Shown in pieces: positions 58,870-64,000 of a stretch of DNA of 64,000 bases. This stretch comes from Ailanthus altissimus (Eukaryota; Streptophyta; Magnoliopsida; Sapindales; Simaroubaceae): NCBI GenBank assembly GCA_946807835.1, contig OX327684.1:18004501-18068500 (forward strand), in the 5' to 3' direction. Each line of letters opens with the position of its first letter. Position 1 is the first letter of the stretch. A program made the position numbers and the translations under genes. Below the pieces are notes generated by a model. It was given only the letters and a program-made list of their open reading frames with translations. It did not search any database and was not told the origin of the DNA.

Positions 58870-61800
58870 ATGAACAACAAAGAAGATAGCAAGAACCAAA
58901 ACGACGACGTTGATACGGCAATTGTGGGGGAGGACTCGTTGGAGCCGGGCGGCGGTGGCGGCGGAGAGTCGAGTAAGAATCGTATTGGTGGTGGTGGTAG
59001 GAGTAGTAGAGTGAAGGGGCCGTGGTCGCCGGAGGAGGACGCGGTGCTGAGTCGACTTGTCAGTCAGTTCGGGGCGAGGAATTGGGGAATGATCGCCCGA
59101 GGAATTCCCGGTCGGTCTGGAAAATCGTGCCGACTCCGTTGGTGTAATCAGCTCGACCCTTGCCTCAAGCGCAAGCCTTTCACTGGTAAAATAAAAATAG
59201 TAATAATAATCTTTTTTCAGTTAAAAAAATGATTTTTTTTTTTTTTTTGGGTTGCTTGCTTGTGCGCGTGTGAAAGATTGGATTTTGATATTCACAATTT
59301 GAACTTTTCGATACTTATACAGTTTATGTATTGTTGATTTCCTCGAGTGTTGTTAAGCATCACTTTTTGAAATTAGAAGGATTTGTTAACTTCTTAGATT
59401 TTTGTAATGAAGCTTTGCATTCACAGTTATTGCTAAACTATTGAGTTGCATTATCAGTTTGAGTCTTTATGGATTTCACTAAGTAACTAACGTTTTGTTT
59501 TATTTATTTATTTGGCCTTCCAATATGAAAAGATTTATTTTACGGCTTTCAGTTGTTTGAGTCAAAGTACATTGGTGAGTTAGATGCACAAGCTATATGA
59601 TGATGTCTCCATATACTAGATGATTATTATCTATTTTGATTGATAATTGAATTTTAGTTTCACAAACTGTCTTAGATTTGTAGTCGCACATTGCAGCATA
59701 AATGTGGCAACTTAAGTGCCAAACGGCTTGAATGGTAGTAAAGGAACAATTGTCGGACTAATTTGATGTACTTAGTAGTTATAGAGTGGTTTATGTTATC
59801 CAGTTCTTTGGCTAGCACTAGCATTGATAGTCCCTCTAGTGGGGATTCATTGTATTCCTTATTACTTGAAGCTCTTTACATGAACTGAAACTAAGCAGGG
59901 GTTATCATCGGGCTTGGTTATTGAACTATATGTTAGTATGGTGAGACTTCTCTGGATGGGCTGTAGGGTGGATATATATTTTAGAGAGAGAGTGGAGATG
60001 GAATGCTTGGTACAGTCTTACTATTTCTCATTTGTATAAATTGCTTATGAACTATTTAGGAGTCAGAATCATTCAGAGTTGGAAGTATATGTAACCATTT
60101 TCTGTGACTGTTCCTCAATTAGCTTGTGGTATGTGATAGAGACACCAAAATACTTCATGTGTTTGCCTTCACATATTCTTCATCTCTAATATATGCAATT
60201 CAAGTTTTCCTATAGTTCATGACCAAAACCATAGTTTTAATTTTTTAGTCAGGCATATTTGAATCTGTCTTGCATTGTCTTTTTCTCTTCAGGTTCATAA
60301 GCATATTTAAGAGCAAAGTCTTACACCATGTCCCATCATAGATTGGCTAATATTTTATCTGTTCATAGTTTGGATGGAATGACTTGTTCTATGTCGCTGC
60401 ACATTTTTTTTTTCTCTTTTTCCTTTGTTCTACCTGTACAGAAGATATAAAGGTTATCTGTTTCTGTGCATGTCAGGATTTTATTAAAATTGGAGCAAGA
60501 TAACTATGCTTAGAGAGTTACCGAAGGACAAAAAAATTGCTAAACACCCTCTACAGAGATCCATAATGAAGGCACTGGAGTGCTCTAATTTTAGTCCTTT
60601 AAATTTTCTATATTGATATAATTTTCTGGAATAGGAGCTAATAATTAATTGAACGTGTCAAAATCTGCTATGTACATGGTCATATAACATTTCATATTTT
60701 AGTGGCCACTCATTAAACACCTGCCTTAAGTTCTATTGTAGGTATGACAACTTATTATTTTACCAGTTATGGATTGACACTAAGGCATGAATGTGATGGA
60801 CTTTTAGTTTTATCATAGGAAATAGTGTGGTGTTTGAAGTAATTGACATGGTAAAAGATACTTTAGCAATAGTTATTTTCATGAGCTTGTAGTGTGGATT
60901 TGATAATTCTCAGGTAACCTTTGACAGGGTTCCTTGTTTATTGTGGTGTTACATAATGATGCTTCACAAAGAAATTGTTATTGTGAAAAGTTCTTAACTG
61001 TTTATTATCAGGGGGAAAAAAGAAGGAACATGTGCTTCCCAAAGAAATTGTAATTCTGTAAAATGCTTCAGTGTACTTTTTTTCTTGGTAAAATATTTAT
61101 CAGTTACAGCCTTTTCCCCTCTTATTGGTGATTGGGAATTTAAATGGAATATTGATAAATATTTGGTATTTGTATTTTTCACTCTTGGATGGTCCCATCC
61201 TCTTTTAGCTATCGTTTATAATGGGAAAAGAAAAAAGGATTTGTAAATGTAAGAGCTACAACCATGATTCTGCATTCTTCTTTCACTGCTAATGTCCTGA
61301 GTGCCGTCATATGCTATTCTGTGATACCTTGTTAGTCATAAACAAATTATTCGCCAAATAGAGTGCTGGGTATAACCTGAAGAGATGTCAGTTTCTTATT
61401 TGGTGCTCATTATTTAATCATTAATGTGATGCACGTATGAATTTTAATGATGTGCAATTGAGTTAACTACAGATGAAGAGGACCATATTATAATTCAAGC
61501 CCATGCAGTTCATGGGAACAAATGGGCAGTGATTGCAAGGCTTCTGCCTGGAAGAACCGATAATGCAATCAAGAACCACTGGAATTCTACCTTAAGGCGC
61601 AGATATGCAGAGTTAGGAAGGTTTAAACCAGCACCTGGTGGCGATGTGATGGAAGATGTGAGCGTTGAGAGAACAAAGGCATCCTCAGAAGAAACCCTCT
61701 CTGTTGGAGATGTTAATTCGCTTAAAGCTTGGGAAGAAAGAGATGTCACAATGGATCATAGACTGAACCAGCATGAGGATATGGCTCAAACAAATGGGGG

Positions 61801-62557
61801 TCAGTTTGATGCTGGACTGAAACAACATTATACTTTTCCATGTCCAGTTGGTGATGTTAATTCGTTCAAACTCCCTGACAGAGGAGATGTCATAATGAAT
61901 GATAGACCCAATCAGCATGAAGACACAGTTCATAGAAAAGAGTCTCAGTTTGCTGCTGGTCCAAAACCACATCCACTGCATCCTACCCTTCCACGTCCAG
62001 TTGCACGTGTTAGTGCTTTTAGTCTTTACAACTCTCCATGTGGGCTAGCACCCTGCACTGGTAATCCGAGGACAGTTCCAACGCAGGGACCTTTGGTTCA
62101 AGCACCTAGACCAGGGTTTGGAGGTTCAAAATTCCTAGAAGAAGTTTGTAGTGAGCCTATCATTCCTTCGCAATGTGGGTATGGTTTCTGTGCATCTCCT
62201 ATGGGGTACCATACACATGGCTCATTATTGGGTCCTGAGTTTGTTGATTATGAGGAGCCTCCTGCTTTCTCAAGTCATGAATTAATTTCCATAGCTACAG
62301 ATTTGAACAACATTGCCTGGATTAAGAGTGGCCTTGAGAATAGCAGTGTTGGAGTACCAAGCAATGCAGCAAGTCAAAGAATGGCTCAAGGGACTGCTGC
62401 TGGTTCACAAATTGAAATATCAGAACAAAGTGTAAGGAAAGATATGCACTTTGAAGATGGAAGAAACAAGTTGATGGGGATGATGACTGATGCTCTACCC
62501 TCCCAGGTATCTAGACAACCTTTTGCAGTTCGAACTGAAGTTGAGGGTTTGAGCTAA
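58870..62557 (+). CDS. R2R3-MYB transcription factor (MYB1/MYB25/MYB109-like)
   Basis: Two exons, 58870-59185 and 61473-62557, with a 2.3-kb GT-AG intron inside the R3 repeat, give 466 aa. Residues 1-45 are acidic and Gly/Ser-rich. R2 (about 49-99) has [25 protein letters not shown] and [16 protein letters not shown]3 (about 100-150) has [20 protein letters not shown] and [18 protein letters not shown]. These repeats bind MYB sites in DNA in the nucleus. The C-terminal half is a long unstructured region with [17 protein letters not shown] near its end, a pattern I associate with the MYB1/25/109 group; that placement is inferred from memory of the family. A possible alternative donor (CAGGTATCT near 62507) could give another C-terminus. 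The gene has no visible lesions. Confidence 0.93.
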
Positions 62558-63619
62558 AACTCATGGCCAGTTACTAATTTTCAACTTAAATCACATAGTC
62601 AGACGGTATAGAATCAAATTACTGAGTTGTCTCAGCTTCTTGATTTCAGAAGGCAGGAAGTTGATTTTGTGAGGAGGCTCCTTGTCCAAGCAGAGATATC
62701 ATGAAATTTTGTTTAGTATACAAATATAACAAATGTTTCTTAATATATTTTCGGGCCTAAAGTGAAACTTATTTAGATTACAATTATAATGATTATGCTC
62801 AGTCATTTAGTTGATCAATCTGTTATTTATTGATTTTGGGTTGATGAGTCTTGAGTCACAAAGGTTTTTCTATTACGAATCATACATATTAATCTATTTG
62901 TGTGAAAAAGTTTGGCAGGAAATTGGTTCTCAAATGTCTGTTTTACAGTAAAGCAGTGATCCTGAAGGACCTGAACTGTGTGATGGAAGATGTGGCGATC
63001 TGTTTTTTTTTTTTTTTTTCCTCTCTCTCTCTCGAATACCAACATTTTTTAGTCTAATTTTTGTCTGAGATTAGCTCGGAAATCTGTCAGGACTGCAGAT
63101 GAGATTCCAAAGCACATCTGAGATCCCTCCAGCAGATAGAAAGTATTCAAATTTTCAAACATATAGCAGTGCAGCAGAATCAAATCTTTACCCTTATTGT
63201 TAGGCGGGAATGGTTACATTTCATGAATGTTGTGAGAAATATAAAGAAAGGAATTTTTTTTTTTTGTCAAATAATATATAAGATTTATTTTTATATAGGT
63301 TTAAGACATGTATATAATAAAAAATAATATTTATATTAATAATATATATATGGTACGAAAATATTAAAAAATTATTTTAAAATAATTTTTTAATACCTCA
63401 TTTTTAAACTTAAAATAGTACAATAGAAGCAATTTTAAATTTAGAGATTAGAGTATGAAAGCGATAGAGAAGTAAAGATTTAATAAATATATTAATAGGT
63501 TACTTTTTAGATGAGATGGAGTGGAGTATAACATTGCTTTGAGAAACGTGTTGTTGAATAAAATAATAATATGTTTTAATATGTTTAGTTCGCTCATAAA
63601 AAATATAATTGTAGGTAAT
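62558..63619. other. MYB 3' region and spacer
   Basis: It contains the MYB 3' UTR, a T run and (CT)n stretch (63002-63034), and then AT-rich DNA. No further gene is seen before the copia fragment. Confidence 0.45.
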
Positions 63620-64000
63620 TTAGATAGCACTTTGATTATCACAATAAAAGAGTGTAACGCCCGAGTGATTAAAATCCATATCTTTAAGAAGCCATTGAAA
63701 CCAAACAACCTCTTGGATAGTATCAGTAAGGGCACGATACTCAATTTTAGTACTAGAACAGGCAGTGCCCGTATGCTTTTTGCTTTTCCATAAAAGAATA
63801 GAATCTCCTAAGAAAAGACAAAATCTAGTAGTTAATCGTCCATCTGTAGGATCACTTGTCCAATTTGCATCGGTATAAGCCTGCAGTACAAGAGGAGAGT
63901 AAGCTAAAAAATGGAGACCATGAAAAAGTATACCCATAAGATAACTCAAAATATAAAGAACTGCTGCAAAGTAAGAGGTATGAGGAGCAGCCATATATTG
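63620..64000 (-). pseudogene. Ty1/copia RNase H fragment, running off the window edge
   Basis: On the - strand the stretch reads MAAPHTSYFAAVLYILSYL, then the RNase H start YTDANWTSDPTDGR, WKSKKHTGTACSSTKIEYRA and FYCDNQSAI. These are the post-RT and RNase H blocks of copia elements. It is open through 124 codons and continues past 64000. The part left of about 63620 is lost, so it is a truncated copy. It belongs to another copia family than 51765-57025. Confidence 0.85.

Noticed and set aside
1..64000. CRISPR arrays, operons or prokaryotic ribosome sites
   Set aside because: The window is plant nuclear DNA with spliced genes; no regularly spaced short repeats were seen.

Overview
This window is nuclear DNA from a dicot-type flowering plant. 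The evidence is AT-rich intergenic DNA, spliced genes with GT-AG introns whose products match plant families, and dense nested retrotransposons. I cannot name the species from the sequence alone.

Four host genes look intact, all on the + strand: an L-type lectin-like membrane protein (8889-9947, one exon), a proline transporter of the ProT family (13100-17275, 7 exons, 436 aa), the ER syntaxin SYP81 (19679-22539, 7 exons, 309 aa) and an R2R3-MYB transcription factor (58870-62557, 2 exons, 466 aa). A broken O-fucosyltransferase gene lies at 23185-24309 (-). Sub-kilobase signals include a G-box upstream of ProT and a 635-bp Mutator-like element with a 9-10-bp target duplication (18264-18898).

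The rest is mobile DNA. From left to right: a decayed Ty1/copia element (1-2560, +); an endogenous caulimovirid (pararetrovirus) copy (about 2560-8610, -) broken by stops and a frameshift; a TRIM-type miniature retrotransposon (24394-27882, -) holding a 2716-bp solo LTR with TSD GTACC; a second TRIM fragment in the opposite direction followed by a decayed copia element with one LTR (27883-31220, +); a 12.2-kb Ty3/gypsy chromovirus-like element (32755-44988, -) bounded by matching CTTTG duplications; another decayed copia (about 48190-50400, +); a LINE fragment (50880-57655, -) split by a structurally complete Ty1/copia element (51765-57025, -); a 348-bp TRIM with TSD CACTG (57700-58047, -); and a copia RNase H fragment running off the right edge.

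The most unusual structure is the gypsy element. Most of its coding interior is gone. Between its LTRs it carries a second, partial pararetrovirus copy (37720-39370, +), an intronless copy of a LOG cytokinin-activating enzyme gene (39590-40230, +; two in-frame stops, altered PGG motif), a nearly exact 1.39-kb tandem duplication of the LTR/pol junction, and a 1431-bp solo LTR with TSD TTAAA inserted in its 5' LTR. The order of events can be read from these nested target duplications.
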